64,000 nucleotides of DNA from Shewanella sp. KX20019 (GCF_016757755.1 NZ_CP068437.1:4340001-4404000), one strand, 5' to 3'; counted from the first letter of the stretch, positions 36,554 through 45,408 are shown. Translations and numbers: made by a program. The notes: generated by a model not told the origin, from the sequence alone.

Positions 36554-36742
36554 TTATGAAAAAATAATCAATATAACCACTCCGACAGTGACTAAAGAAC
36601 CACCTAAACGTTGCAAAAGCTGCTGATTTTGATTGGAAATTTCTTTTAAATACGCTCGCCAACGATTTGGAAACAAAAGAGGACCAATTCCTTCAATTAT
36701 TAACACTAAACCCAACGAAAGCATGATTAACTCAAAAGACAT
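36554..36742 (-). CDS. DUF2065 family small membrane protein
   Basis: 62-aa protein starting MSFELIMLSLGLVLIIEGIG, with two hydrophobic segments (about residues 3-20 and 43-62) joined by a polar loop PNRWRAYLKEISNQNQQ. DUF2065 genes usually precede purA, as here. ATG 36742 is chosen as the conserved family start; the upstream frame adds 15 residues that do not look like this family. Function unknown. Confidence 0.82.
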   Translation of the reverse strand: MSFELIMLSLGLVLIIEGIGPLLFPNRWRAYLKEISNQNQQLLQRLGGSLVTVGVVILIIFS

Positions 36743-37154
36743 AACAATGTATCTCCTATACCGAACAGTAGTGATGGTTAACGTCATTATTTTCTAGAGA
36801 CGAGAGTAGTATTTGCACCCATTAACCTGTTGAGCTCATCATATTCTATCTCGTCACTACAACAAGTGACACTGACAATAAATATGTCACTCAACCCAAG
36901 GTTTATAGAAATTTACTTTATAGGGAGCTCTCACTTACATAACCCAGCCTCTAATCGGATAAGCGCTAGACGGTAAACATAAGGCAATGCCCTAAAAGCC
37001 ATCTTGGTGATACTAAAAACAGATAATTTGTTAGGCGCTACTAGATTGTCCTCTACTAGCATTTTCCGGCTTAAAAACGGCTTAAGACACCTTTAAAGGC
37101 TTTCCACCTGCCTATCCACAAGTACTGCGAAGAAATGACAACAGCTAGGCTGCA
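36743..37154. other. Intergenic region upstream of DUF2065-purA
   Basis: About 410 bp between the DUF2065 gene and the pentanucleotide repeat. It must carry the DUF2065-purA promoter. No ORF with a ribosome binding site and no strong hairpin was found. Confidence 0.4.
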
Positions 37155-37230
37155 TTTGGTTTGGTTTGGTTTGGTTTGGTTTGGTTTGGTTTGGTTTGGT
37201 TTGGTTTGGTTTGGTTTGGTTTGGTTTGGT
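37155..37230. repeat. (TTTGG)15 pentanucleotide microsatellite
   Basis: Uninterrupted tandem array of TTTGG, 15 full copies plus one base, with no imperfect unit. It lies just beyond the rpsI terminator and about 410 bp upstream of the DUF2065 start. Perfect arrays of this length are prone to slipped-strand expansion and contraction. Confidence 0.97.
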
Positions 37231-37264
37231 AGACAATGAAGCTGAAAGGTGAATTTTAGCCAAT

Positions 37265-37293
37265 AAAAAACCCAGCATATAGCTGGGTTTTTT
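37265..37293 (-). terminator. Terminator of rplM-rpsI
   Basis: Twelve-base-pair stem AAAAAACCCAGC/GCTGGGTTTTTT (37265-37276/37282-37293) with a 5-nt loop; 19 bp downstream of rpsI. Confidence 0.93.
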
Positions 37294-37311
37294 GAACTCT
37301 GAAAGCGAAAA

Positions 37312-37704
37312 TTAACGCTTTGAGAATTGTGGCTTACGACGTGCTTTACGTAGACCAACTTTCTTACGCTCAACTTTACGAGCATCACGGGTAACGAAAC
37401 CAGCAGCACGTAGAGAAGGACGTAGAGACTCGTCAAGTTCCATCAACGCACGAGTAATACCGTGACGAATTGCACCAGCTTGTCCAGTGTTACCACCGCC
37501 CTTAACTGTTACATTGATGTCTAACTTATCAGTCATTTCAACTAGCTCTAGTGGCTGACGAACAACCATACGAGAAGTTTCACGACCGAAATATTCGTCT
37601 AGAGGTAGTTTGTTAACAGTGATGTTACCAGTACCAACTTTAGCGAATACGCGAGCTGTAGATGTTTTGCGACGGCCAGTGCCGTAGTATTGAGTTGCAG
37701 CCAT
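37312..37704 (-). CDS. rpsI: 30S ribosomal protein uS9
   Basis: 130-aa head protein whose C-terminal tail reaches the P-site tRNA. It starts MAATQYYGTGRRKTSTARVF and ends RRKPQFSKR, with the conserved KGGGNTGQAGAIRHGI and RDARKVERKK segments. It lies 14 bp downstream of rplM. Confidence 0.98.
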   Translation of the reverse strand: MAATQYYGTGRRKTSTARVFAKVGTGNITVNKLPLDEYFGRETSRMVVRQPLELVEMTDKLDINVTVKGGGNTGQAGAIRHGITRALMELDESLRPSLRAAGFVTRDARKVERKKVGLRKARRKPQFSKR

Positions 37705-37718
37705 TGCTATAATCCCGT

Positions 37719-38150
37719 TTAGATATCAAGAACTTGAGGTTGTTGTGCAGCGTGGTTATGCTCTGTACCAGCGTAAACTTTAAGCTTACGGAACATGGCA
37801 CGGCCCAAAGGACCTTTAGGTAGCATACCCTTAACTGCTTTCTCAATAATCATTTCAGGCTTATGATCTTGCAGCTTCTCAAAAGTAATCTGCTTAATGC
37901 CACCGATGAAACCAGAGTGTGAATAGTAAACTTTGCCTTTAGCTTTGTTTCCAGTCACTGTAACTTTCTCAGCGTTAATAACGATGATGTAGTCACCAGT
38001 ATCTACATGAGGCGTATACTCTGGCTTATGCTTACCGCGTAGGCGAGTAGCAATTTCAGTAGCGATACGACCCAAAGTTTTACCTTCGGCGTCAACGACG
38101 AACCAATCACGAGTGACTGTTTCTGGTGTAGCAGTAAAAGTAGTCTTCAT
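37719..38150 (-). CDS. rplM: 50S ribosomal protein uL13
   Basis: 143-aa early-assembly protein. It starts MKTTFTATPETVTRDWFVVD; conserved GKTLGRIATEIATRLRGKHK and KGMLPKGPLGRAMFRKLKVY are visible. ATG 38150 is the family start; a further upstream frame adds 5 residues. First gene of rplM-rpsI. Confidence 0.98.
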   Translation of the reverse strand: MKTTFTATPETVTRDWFVVDAEGKTLGRIATEIATRLRGKHKPEYTPHVDTGDYIIVINAEKVTVTGNKAKGKVYYSHSGFIGGIKQITFEKLQDHKPEMIIEKAVKGMLPKGPLGRAMFRKLKVYAGTEHNHAAQQPQVLDI

Positions 38151-38305
38151 TTTACAAAAACCCAATGTTAAAATTCTGTCTCACATGCTAATGCCACTAT
38201 TGGCAAAAACACAAAAAATGCCTTTCCCCGCCCCTTCGAGCAAAGAATTAGGCTTTACAACTTCCACCTAGAGTGGTGGATAACGAGGGCAGGTGGCGGA
38301 TTATA
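38151..38305 (-). promoter_or_regulatory. rplM promoter and structured leader
   Basis: A perfect -10 hexamer TATAAT on the minus strand (38305-38300); the -35 is weak. Transcription would begin near 38293, leaving a leader of about 143 nt. Near its 5' end is a hairpin TCCACC-ACUCUA-GGUGGA (38280-38263). uL13 is known to autoregulate rplM-rpsI in E. coli; this leader is a candidate site. The remaining bases to 38475 show no gene. Confidence 0.5.
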
Positions 38306-38475
38306 GACAAAGATGGGTTAAAAATCACCTAATTTTTAGATAAATTTCTATCTCTTTTTAAACATTTGCTCTATCAACGCTATCGTTTACCCTCAGATGC
38401 TCTAATAACAGCGGCCAACAGCCCGCTTGAGAGCAAACCAACTGACTAAAAAGCAGCAGCGGTTTATCTTTGAAC

Positions 38476-39594
38476 TTAAGGTAAATGCTCTAAGGCTAAA
38501 TAATCGTGGGACTGCATTTCAGTCAATCTCGAGCGACAACGTCTAAACTCAAAATTCAGTAAGCCTTCAGTATAGATATCCTCTAAAGAGACAGCCGATG
38601 AAATAATTAATTTAACGTTACGCTCATAAAACTCATCCACCATGGCTAAGAATCGACGCGCGATGTCGTCACCGGTTAAATGCTCACCCATCTGCTCAAC
38701 GTGACTCAGCAGCACCGTGTGATAGAGTCTCGCGACCTCCATGTAGTCTCGCTGGCTGCGCGGACCATCGCATAATGCTCTAAAATCAATTAACAACACC
38801 CCTTGGGCTTGTTGACGGATCTCAATAACCCGACCATCAATGACCACGCCCTCTTTTGAGACTTCAGATTCCGGAGCTAATTTGGCAAAGTACTCTTGTA
38901 GATTTTGTTCTGCCTTATCATCTAATGGCGAATGATAGATCTCAGCCTGTTCAAGTGTTCTTAATCGGTAATCGACTCCTGAGTCGACATTTAAAATGTC
39001 ACAATGTTGATTGATTGCCGCTATCGCAGGTAAGAACCGAGCCCGTTGCAAACCATTACGATACAGCTCATCTGGGATGATGTTAGACGTCGCCACTAGT
39101 GCGACCCCTTCCGCAAATAGGGATTCAAACAATGAGCCCAACAGCATGGCATCGGTAATGTCAGAGACAAAGAATTCGTCAAAGCAGATAACCTGATACT
39201 GTGTCGCCATTTTTTTAGCGATAATAACCAGCGGATCGCGTTGCCCTTGTAGTTGAGCCAAATCAATATGCAACTGGTGCATAAATCGATGAAAGTGCGC
39301 CCGCAGCTTTTTATCACCTGCAATGGAATCAAAGAAGGTATCCATTAGATACGTCTTACCACGACCAACACCGCCCCATAAATAGAGCCCTTGCACACTT
39401 CGCTTTGATTTTTTCCCAAACAGAGAAAATAGCTTACTGGTACTACGCCCTTGGCTGTTGAGTGCGGTCAGGTCATCATAAACCCGCTGTAGTTGCTTTA
39501 CCGCTTCCTCTTGCGCAACGTCATAGGAAAAGTCATCTCGAGTTAAATCTTGTTGATAATGCTGCCAAGGCGTTAAATGCGACACGTAAATCAT
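38476..39594 (-). CDS. zapE: Cell division protein ZapE (AFG1-like ATPase)
   Basis: 372-aa ATPase that associates with the Z ring in E. coli. Walker A GGVGRGKTYLMDTFF (about residues 74-88), Walker B CFDEFFVSDI, sensor ATSNIIPDELYRNGL and the C-terminal LEDIYTEGLLNFEFRRCRSRL, typical of the AFG1 family. No membrane segment. ATG 39594. Divergent from zapG; both bear on cell division or the envelope. Confidence 0.94.
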   Translation of the reverse strand: MIYVSHLTPWQHYQQDLTRDDFSYDVAQEEAVKQLQRVYDDLTALNSQGRSTSKLFSLFGKKSKRSVQGLYLWGGVGRGKTYLMDTFFDSIAGDKKLRAHFHRFMHQLHIDLAQLQGQRDPLVIIAKKMATQYQVICFDEFFVSDITDAMLLGSLFESLFAEGVALVATSNIIPDELYRNGLQRARFLPAIAAINQHCDILNVDSGVDYRLRTLEQAEIYHSPLDDKAEQNLQEYFAKLAPESEVSKEGVVIDGRVIEIRQQAQGVLLIDFRALCDGPRSQRDYMEVARLYHTVLLSHVEQMGEHLTGDDIARRFLAMVDEFYERNVKLIISSAVSLEDIYTEGLLNFEFRRCRSRLTEMQSHDYLALEHLP

Positions 39595-39746
39595 TCTCTA
39601 TAGGTAGGGGACAAACACAAATCAGCCACTTTAAGCTGTTTGTCGATTAATTATAATTAAACTATTGCAGTAAATAGTACCACGGCCGAATGTCGCAATG
39701 TATATTTGGCTGCATCTCTCTTATTAAAGTAGTCATTGGAGTCAGT

Positions 39747-40088
39747 ATGGAATGGGCATTAACCTTTGCCGCCTTTGTTATAGGTAGCGTTTTTGGGTAC
39801 GTTGGGCATAGTGTTTTAACGAGAAAACACCAAGATAAAAATCAAAAGCAGCAGTTAGAGCAAACACAACTTGAGCTGAGTCAATATAAGCAAGAGGTGG
39901 TTGATCACTTTGATGATCATCATAAACAGCTGACTGAACTCACCAACCTCGTCAATAAGGTTAACCAGCAATGGAATACTTCAGCGAGCTTATTAACCTC
40001 TTCTACGACCGAAAATCATCTAGCTGATATCGCGCCACTAGATAACCTCAGCGCAACTGAAGATAATACCTATACCCATCCTACTTGA
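39747..40088 (+). CDS. zapG: ZapG/YhcB (DUF1043) membrane protein
   Basis: 113-aa inner-membrane protein: one N-terminal membrane helix (MEWALTFAAFVIGSVFGYVG) followed by a cytoplasmic coiled coil rich in Gln, Glu and Lys (about residues 25-75) and an acidic tail. This is the YhcB/ZapG layout; the E. coli protein links envelope growth and division. ATG 39747 with SD TTGGAG is chosen over an upstream frame of 19 codons. Confidence 0.88.
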   Translation: MEWALTFAAFVIGSVFGYVGHSVLTRKHQDKNQKQQLEQTQLELSQYKQEVVDHFDDHHKQLTELTNLVNKVNQQWNTSASLLTSSTTENHLADIAPLDNLSATEDNTYTHPT

Positions 40089-40103
40089 AGCTGCTCGTTT
40101 CAG

Positions 40104-40295
40104 AGGCGTTGTGCCAGTTCAATTCTAGGCGCATTAACGTAGAAATGGTTATTCCCTTTTAAATTAATGCAACAACGAAGTGGGCTTGCACAACGCCTTC
40201 TGCGATGGGTTTTAATGGGCTTTACTCTGTGTTATTGATTTTACTAAGGGAACGACCATTAGTGGTAATCAATGTCTTGATTAAAGCCCATTAAA
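40104..40295. repeat. MITE-like element of two consecutive inverted repeats
   Basis: Two adjacent fold-back units between zapG and degQ. Unit 1 has 11-bp arms AGGCGTTGTGC (40104-40114) and GCACAACGCCT (40188-40198). Unit 2 has 14-bp arms TTTAATGGGCTTTA (40211-40224) and TAAAGCCCATTAAA (40282-40295). The interiors are also related as inverted copies (ATGGTTATTCCCTT against AAGGGAACGACCAT). No coding capacity. It looks like a non-autonomous mobile or dispersed repeat. Confidence 0.65.
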
Positions 40296-40296
40296 T

Positions 40297-40334
40297 TCCC
40301 ACTGAATCCTGCATATTCAGGCAGGGTGGGTATA
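40297..40334. repeat. REP-like palindromic repeat, copy A
   Basis: Shares CCCACTGAATCCTGCAT and a TTCAGG-n-AGG-n-TGGG right part with copy B at 41987-42032. Arms CCCAC/GTGGG and CTGAAT/ATTCAG can fold. It lies 5' of degQ, directly after the MITE-like element. Confidence 0.7.
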
Positions 40335-40548
40335 TACTAAAAAGGTTGCATCAATGTGAACCAATAAGGGTAATGTATCGATAAATTAACCTTTGTTAAT
40401 AATGATGAACTTTTTGATACTCGCTTGAGTCCGACTCAATAACGAATGATATAAAACAGATTATATGATCTGCATGGTAATCGCCTTTCTTCAAGGCAAA
40501 CATTGAACAGCCATGCATTGATATTGACGATATTGGAGCAACGTATAA

Positions 40549-41904
40549 ATGAAGACTAAATTATCCCTACTTTCAGCAGCCCTTTTAGGCGCAACCTTGA
40601 CGCTAGCTCCCATTGTATCTCAGGCGGCCATTCCTCTTTCGGTCGGCGGTGAAACCTTACCTAGCTTAGCGCCGATGCTACAAAAAACGACTCCAGCAGT
40701 CGTCGCTGTAGCCGTTTCAGGCACACATATCTCAAAGCAAAAAGTCCCTGACGCATTTCGCTATTTCTTTGGCCCTAACGCGCCAAGGGAACAGGTGCAG
40801 GAACGTCCGTTTAAAGGGCTAGGTTCTGGCGTCATCATCGATGCCAAAGAGGGATATATTGTTACCAACAACCATGTTATTGAAGGTGCCGACGAAATTC
40901 TTATCGGACTATCCGATGGCCGTGAAATTGAAGCCAAGCTCATTGGTATCGACGCTGAGTCTGATATCGCCCTATTGCAAATCGAAGCTAAAAACCTAAC
41001 AGCTGTTAAGCGGGCTGACTCTGACGAGCTGCGAGTCGGTGACTTTGCCGTCGCTATTGGTAACCCCTTTGGTCTAGGGCAAACCGTCACATCAGGGATT
41101 GTCAGTGCGATGGGGCGAAGCGGTCTAGGTATTGAGATGCTAGAGAACTTTATTCAAACCGATGCCGCGATTAATAGTGGTAATTCTGGCGGGGCATTAG
41201 TTAACTTGAACGGCGATCTTATTGGGATCAACACTGCCATTGTGGCCCCCGGTGGCGGTAACGTCGGTATCGGTTTTGCTATTCCATCAAACATGGTCAA
41301 CAACCTAGTTGATCAGATTATTGAACATGGTGAAGTGCGTCGCGGCGTACTGGGCGTATTAGGCCAAGACCTTACCAGCGAACTGGCAAAGGGCTTTGGC
41401 ATTGAAACCCAACACGGTGGCTTTATTAATGAAGTCATGCCAGACAGTGCCGCAGATAAAGCAGGCATTAAAGTCGGCGACATTATTGTCAGTGTTAATG
41501 GCCGCAAGATTAAGAGTTTTCAAGAACTACGCGCGAAAGTCGCTACGATGGGTGCAGGTAGTAAAGTTGAATTTGGGCTAATCCGTGATGGTGAAGAAGA
41601 GTCAGTTACCGCGACACTGGGTGAATCAACACAAACTGCACAAGCCACGGCGGGAGCTGTTCACCCGATGTTGCAAGGCGCAAAACTTGAAAATGCTAGT
41701 GGTTCAGGTGTGACGATTACCGATGTGGCCCAAGGCTCACCAGCCGCTGCAAGCGGCTTGATAAAGGGAGATGTGATTATTGGTGTGAACCGCACCAAGG
41801 TGAAAAACTTAAAATCACTTAAGTCTGTGCTTGGAGATCAAAAAGACTCTGTCGCGTTAAAAATACAGCGAGACAACACCAGCATATATTTGGTCCTTCG
41901 CTAA
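40549..41904 (+). CDS. degQ: Periplasmic serine endoprotease DegQ (Do family)
   Basis: 451-aa exported HtrA protease/chaperone. Signal peptide to SQAA; catalytic triad His in TNNHVIEGAD, Asp in ESDIALLQIE, Ser in NSGNSGGALVNL; two PDZ domains (from about residues 265 and 365; HGGFINEVMPDSAADKAG, GVTITDVAQGSPAAASG). Two PDZ domains and the signal peptide separate it from DegS. SD GGAG lies about 10 nt before the ATG. It is followed by its own terminator and degS. Confidence 0.94.
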   Translation: MKTKLSLLSAALLGATLTLAPIVSQAAIPLSVGGETLPSLAPMLQKTTPAVVAVAVSGTHISKQKVPDAFRYFFGPNAPREQVQERPFKGLGSGVIIDAKEGYIVTNNHVIEGADEILIGLSDGREIEAKLIGIDAESDIALLQIEAKNLTAVKRADSDELRVGDFAVAIGNPFGLGQTVTSGIVSAMGRSGLGIEMLENFIQTDAAINSGNSGGALVNLNGDLIGINTAIVAPGGGNVGIGFAIPSNMVNNLVDQIIEHGEVRRGVLGVLGQDLTSELAKGFGIETQHGGFINEVMPDSAADKAGIKVGDIIVSVNGRKIKSFQELRAKVATMGAGSKVEFGLIRDGEEESVTATLGESTQTAQATAGAVHPMLQGAKLENASGSGVTITDVAQGSPAAASGLIKGDVIIGVNRTKVKNLKSLKSVLGDQKDSVALKIQRDNTSIYLVLR

Positions 41905-41921
41905 ACACAGCAACTCAAGTT

Positions 41922-41953
41922 AAATAGCCGAGTAATGCACTCGGCTATTTTTT
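41922..41953 (+). terminator. Terminator of degQ
   Basis: Twelve-base-pair stem AAATAGCCGAGT/ACTCGGCTATTT (41922-41933/41939-41950), 5-nt loop, six T. Confidence 0.93.
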
Positions 41954-41986
41954 CGAGCCAAGGTGCTTTCTTATGCGTGTTTAATA

Positions 41987-42032
41987 TATCCCCATCCCAC
42001 TGAATCCTGCATTTTCAGGTAGGATGGGGATA
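41987..42032. repeat. REP-like palindromic repeat, copy B
   Basis: Perfect outer arms TATCCCCATCC (41987-41997) and GGATGGGGATA (42022-42032) around CACTGAATCCTGCATTTTCAG. Same family as copy A 1.7 kb upstream; lies 5' of degS. Confidence 0.75.
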
Positions 42033-42074
42033 AACATGTTAATCTAGTTCATCTTTCAGTATTTACTCTCAGGC

Positions 42075-43157
42075 ATGATGATTAAAGACACTCTTATATA
42101 TGTCGGTAAAGCCATAGCATTTGGCCTTATCATGGCTGCGGTTATCATTATTGTGATGCCTTTAATTACCGGGCAAAGCCTCACTAATGGCTTAATGAGC
42201 CGTGCGGTAACCAGCAGTAACGAATTATCTTTTGCAACCGCAGTACGCCGAGCCGGGCCTGCCGTTGTGAATATTTATAGCCTCAGTATTGATCAAAGAA
42301 AACCACTTAAAGCCAGCTCTCTGCAAGGGCTAGGCTCTGGCGTGATCATGAGTACAGAGGGTTATATTCTTACCAACTACCATGTCATTAAACAAGCCGA
42401 CGCAATTGTTGTTGCGCTGCAAGATGGTCGTAGATTTACCTCTGAAGTGGTCGGCAGCGATCCCGAAACCGATTTAGCAGTATTGAAAGTTGAAGGAGAT
42501 AACCTCCCTATCGTGCCGCTAGGTCTCGACGTTCCCGCCAGAGTTGGTGATGTCGTTTTAGCCATTGGCAACCCTTACAATTTGGGGCAAACCATTACTC
42601 AAGGTATTATTAGTGCAACCGGCCGCAATGGCCTGAGCTCTGGTTACTTAGACTTTCTTCAAACAGATGCCGCAATTAATGCGGGGAATTCAGGTGGTGC
42701 GCTCATTGATACTACCGGTCAATTAGTCGGTATTAACACCGCTGCTTTTCAGATTGGTACAGAGAGTGGTACTCACGGTATTAGCTTCGCCATTCCAATC
42801 AAACTAGCCCACAGCATTATGGGTAAATTGATTAAAGATGGGCGCGTTATTCGTGGTGCTTTAGGGATTGGTGGTGAAGCCGTTGGCCCTGTAATGGCTC
42901 AAATTCTCAATATCCCAGATTTGACTGGTGTACTGATTACCAGTGTCGATCCAGATGGTCCAGCAGCAAGAGCACAACTGCAGAAACGTGACGTGATAAC
43001 TCACTATGAAGGTGAAGCAATACCTGGGGTTGCAATGTTGATGGATAGAATTGCTGAAACAACCCCAGGTAAGGAAGTTAAGATCACTATTATTCGCGAA
43101 GGTAAGTCTTACGATGTAACAGTGATAATGGATGAGAAGCCAGTGCACTACAATTAG
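42075..43157 (+). CDS. degS: Outer-membrane stress sensor protease DegS
   Basis: 360-aa inner-membrane-anchored HtrA protease that senses unfolded porin C-termini and makes the first cut in anti-sigma factor RseA. One N-terminal transmembrane helix replaces the signal peptide (about residues 12-33). Triad: His in TNYHVIKQAD, Asp in ETDLAVLKVE, Ser in NAGNSGGALIDT; a single PDZ domain at the C-terminus. Start ATG 42075 or 42078. It follows degQ, the standard pairing. Confidence 0.94.
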   Translation: MMIKDTLIYVGKAIAFGLIMAAVIIIVMPLITGQSLTNGLMSRAVTSSNELSFATAVRRAGPAVVNIYSLSIDQRKPLKASSLQGLGSGVIMSTEGYILTNYHVIKQADAIVVALQDGRRFTSEVVGSDPETDLAVLKVEGDNLPIVPLGLDVPARVGDVVLAIGNPYNLGQTITQGIISATGRNGLSSGYLDFLQTDAAINAGNSGGALIDTTGQLVGINTAAFQIGTESGTHGISFAIPIKLAHSIMGKLIKDGRVIRGALGIGGEAVGPVMAQILNIPDLTGVLITSVDPDGPAARAQLQKRDVITHYEGEAIPGVAMLMDRIAETTPGKEVKITIIREGKSYDVTVIMDEKPVHYN

Positions 43158-43182
43158 GAGCAGCTAGCCTGTTCTACCAATT

Positions 43183-43208
43183 AAAAGCCTGCTAAATGCA
43201 GGCTTTTT
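43183..43208 (+). terminator. Terminator of degS
   Basis: Ten-base-pair stem AAAAGCCTGC/GCAGGCTTTT (43183-43192/43198-43207), 5-nt loop, T-run. Confidence 0.92.
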
Positions 43209-43322
43209 ACTATCTACAATCTCATTAGATATCTGCCTAGGTCAGATCCATTCAGGCTCTTAATTCCCACTGACATTAACTACATACTTACTCTAATGGG
43301 TATAACTAAAGTGCAAGTATGT

Positions 43323-43511
43323 TCAATTAACGGTTGTCGATTTGGGTAACGACTGCGGCTTTGTGCACAGTAAGCCAAACCAAAATGTTATCTCTAATAT
43401 GACGCCTGAGAGCAGTAGCCCTATAGCCCCAGATGCAAAACCAACGGTGTAACAGGTTAATGCGGCAGATAGCAACAATATGAGTAACCCCATCCTTTGC
43501 CATAATTTCAT
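43323..43511 (-). CDS. Small hypothetical membrane protein
   Basis: 62-aa protein starting MKLWQRMGLLILLLSAALTC with two hydrophobic segments (about residues 6-24 and 27-48) and a short polar tail. A strong SD, GGGAG, lies 7 nt upstream of the ATG, the main reason to call it. No family is recognised. It sits between degS and the octaheme cytochrome. Confidence 0.6.
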   Translation of the reverse strand: MKLWQRMGLLILLLSAALTCYTVGFASGAIGLLLSGVILEITFWFGLLCTKPQSLPKSTTVN

Positions 43512-43670
43512 CTATCAACTCCCTTTTAATAGTCCAATATAGAGCTCATTGCAGCTCCAGATGTTAACCATAGCAAAAACCAGTAACTAAAGTACGCTCC
43601 GCTACATTAAGCTTTATTTATATTGCTCTGGTAAGCAGGGATCTAATAAGCAGGAAGTTAAAGACATAAA

Positions 43671-43701
43671 AAAGCCGCTCTAATGATGAGATAGAGCGGC
43701 T
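43671..43701 (-). terminator. Terminator of the octaheme cytochrome gene
   Basis: Nine-base-pair stem AGCCGCTCT/AGAGCGGCT (43673-43681/43693-43701), 11-nt loop, then TTTTTTAT on the minus strand. Confidence 0.9.
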
Positions 43702-43737
43702 GCGGAGCAGGGATAAAATGAGATTAAAGCTTAGTGA

Positions 43738-45408
43738 CTACTTATGGATTTTAGGTAGTGCAGCTGCTCTATCAGCATAATCAGCATGACACTCACCACA
43801 TGAGAACTGGGCAGTGGACCAAGGCATTTGGAACTTACCATCCTCAGTGAACTGCTTCGCTGCTGGGTCTAAGTCAATAGTGAATAAGTGAGACTTCACG
43901 TCACCGAATACCGTTGTATCATCTTTACCTAGGTGAGTCACCGCGCTCTTAGCAAGCTTAGGCATATGACAAGTGGTACATTCCGCTGCTTCGTGGAAAG
44001 ATGCTGCATGTGTATTTTCCGCAAACTCTTTCTTGTACTCACCTGTATGGCAAGAAGTACACTCTTTAACTGCACCCATATGTAGGCCATCAGCACTATC
44101 TTGATTCAAGGTTGACTTGTGAGAGTCATGACAAGTAGTACACGCCATGCCACTCTTAGGACCAATTTCCTCACCCGCCTTATAAGTGCCATGATCTTCA
44201 GGAACTACACCTAATATCTCATCGCCCGTCTGGTGATGCTTTGATAAACCGCCACTAGAGATGATACGGCCACCGACTTTGCTTCCTTCAGGGAAAGCGT
44301 CGTTGTAATGGCTGACAAACGATGGATAATCTTTCTCACCATCACGTGTATGACATTCGGCACAAGTAACGGCCTTACCGTAAGCCATATCTTCGGCTAA
44401 GAAATCATCGGTAGTACGTGCAGTAGCGATCTTAGTGATATTCTCTTTTGAAGGAGACTTAACATGGAAACTACCCGCACCATGGCAAGATTCACACTGA
44501 ACGCCTTGCTCTGCAAAGGTACCATTCATGCCAGGAAGATCATCTTGACGTAATGGGTTACGACTGTCGCCACCGGCTACGTCGGTAGTACGCTTCCAAC
44601 CCGTTGTATGACAATTACCACAGCTGTATTTATAGTCATACTCAGTCGTTTTATAATTACCCATTACATCAGGATCTGTTGGGTGATTATCCGGAATATT
44701 CAGCTCACCTTTACCATTACGAACGTTGTATTGCACATTTTCACCAGTAACGATGTAGCCATCTTTATCTAGCCAGCGCATTTTCCAACCGTAACCACCG
44801 ACGGTATATGTAACTTCGTCATAACTCTTTGGTGCTCCTAAGGTATTATTCGCTGTTGAATCAACCAATAAATCAATGGCACCTACAATGGTTTCTGCTG
44901 GGGTATAAGGGAATACTGGAGCCTCATTCCCTGGGTTTTTCATAATCTTAAAGTTATGACCCGTCTTAACAAAAGATTCATGCTTGCCACTGTGGCACGT
45001 TGCGCAGGCTGCCGAACCGACATAAGCGAGAACCTCTGGCTCAGGTAGTGCTTCAACCGTGACTGTCACTTCAGCAGAGGCTTCATCAGTACCATCTGTG
45101 ATGGTGTAGTTAAACTTCACCTCACCGGCATCGCTGCCTGCGGTAAAGTCAACCTTGCCATCTTTAATAACAGCGCTGTCTGAATCAACAGAGACAATCG
45201 ATAGCGAATCACCGTCGCTATCGGTATCGTTTGCCAATACATCGATAGTCACGACTGCTGATGCTAACACGTTGGCGGCATCAGCAACGGCGACAGGTGG
45301 CGTATTCTCAACCGGTGGGGTGGTATCATCATTATCGCTACCACAGGCAACCAACATGGTGATCATACTGGCTAGTAGTAGCTTTTTACATGGAATTTGT
45401 GCGTTCAT
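43738..45408 (-). CDS. Octaheme c-type cytochrome lipoprotein with Ig/cadherin-like domain
   Basis: 556-aa lipoprotein. Lipobox LVAC with lipid Cys22; a Big_9/cadherin-like beta domain at about residues 33-118 (VLANDTDSDGDSLSIVSVD, FNYTITDGTDEASAEV); then eight CxxCH motifs: CATCH (135-139), CGNCH, CESCH, CAECH, CTTCH, CTSCH, CTTCH, CGECH. Spare histidines (KTGHNFK, SHYNDAF, GLSKHHQTGDE, ENTHAASFHE) can be distal ligands. ATG 45408 has GAGG 8 nt upstream. It resembles c554-type multihaem cytochromes; reductase or electron-carrier function cannot be told apart. A kinase/regulator pair lies directly upstream on the same strand. Confidence 0.88.
   Translation of the reverse strand: MNAQIPCKKLLLASMITMLVACGSDNDDTTPPVENTPPVAVADAANVLASAVVTIDVLANDTDSDGDSLSIVSVDSDSAVIKDGKVDFTAGSDAGEVKFNYTITDGTDEASAEVTVTVEALPEPEVLAYVGSAACATCHSGKHESFVKTGHNFKIMKNPGNEAPVFPYTPAETIVGAIDLLVDSTANNTLGAPKSYDEVTYTVGGYGWKMRWLDKDGYIVTGENVQYNVRNGKGELNIPDNHPTDPDVMGNYKTTEYDYKYSCGNCHTTGWKRTTDVAGGDSRNPLRQDDLPGMNGTFAEQGVQCESCHGAGSFHVKSPSKENITKIATARTTDDFLAEDMAYGKAVTCAECHTRDGEKDYPSFVSHYNDAFPEGSKVGGRIISSGGLSKHHQTGDEILGVVPEDHGTYKAGEEIGPKSGMACTTCHDSHKSTLNQDSADGLHMGAVKECTSCHTGEYKKEFAENTHAASFHEAAECTTCHMPKLAKSAVTHLGKDDTTVFGDVKSHLFTIDLDPAAKQFTEDGKFQMPWSTAQFSCGECHADYADRAAALPKIHK

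Noticed and set aside
36743..37311. Loss of hflK-hflC next to purA as a sign of rearrangement
   Set aside because: In Shewanella, as far as I recall, purA lies near rplM-rpsI anyway, so the order is probably ancestral for the genus.
37071..37436. Minus-strand ORF through the TTTGG array encoding a repeated NQTKP peptide
   Set aside because: The array simply lacks stops in that frame; the ORF overlaps rpsI in another frame, crosses its terminator and has no ribosome binding site.
43258..43310. Possible fourth REP-like copy before the 62-aa gene
   Set aside because: Only ATTCCCACTGA and TGGGTATA match; the centre and pairing are lost.
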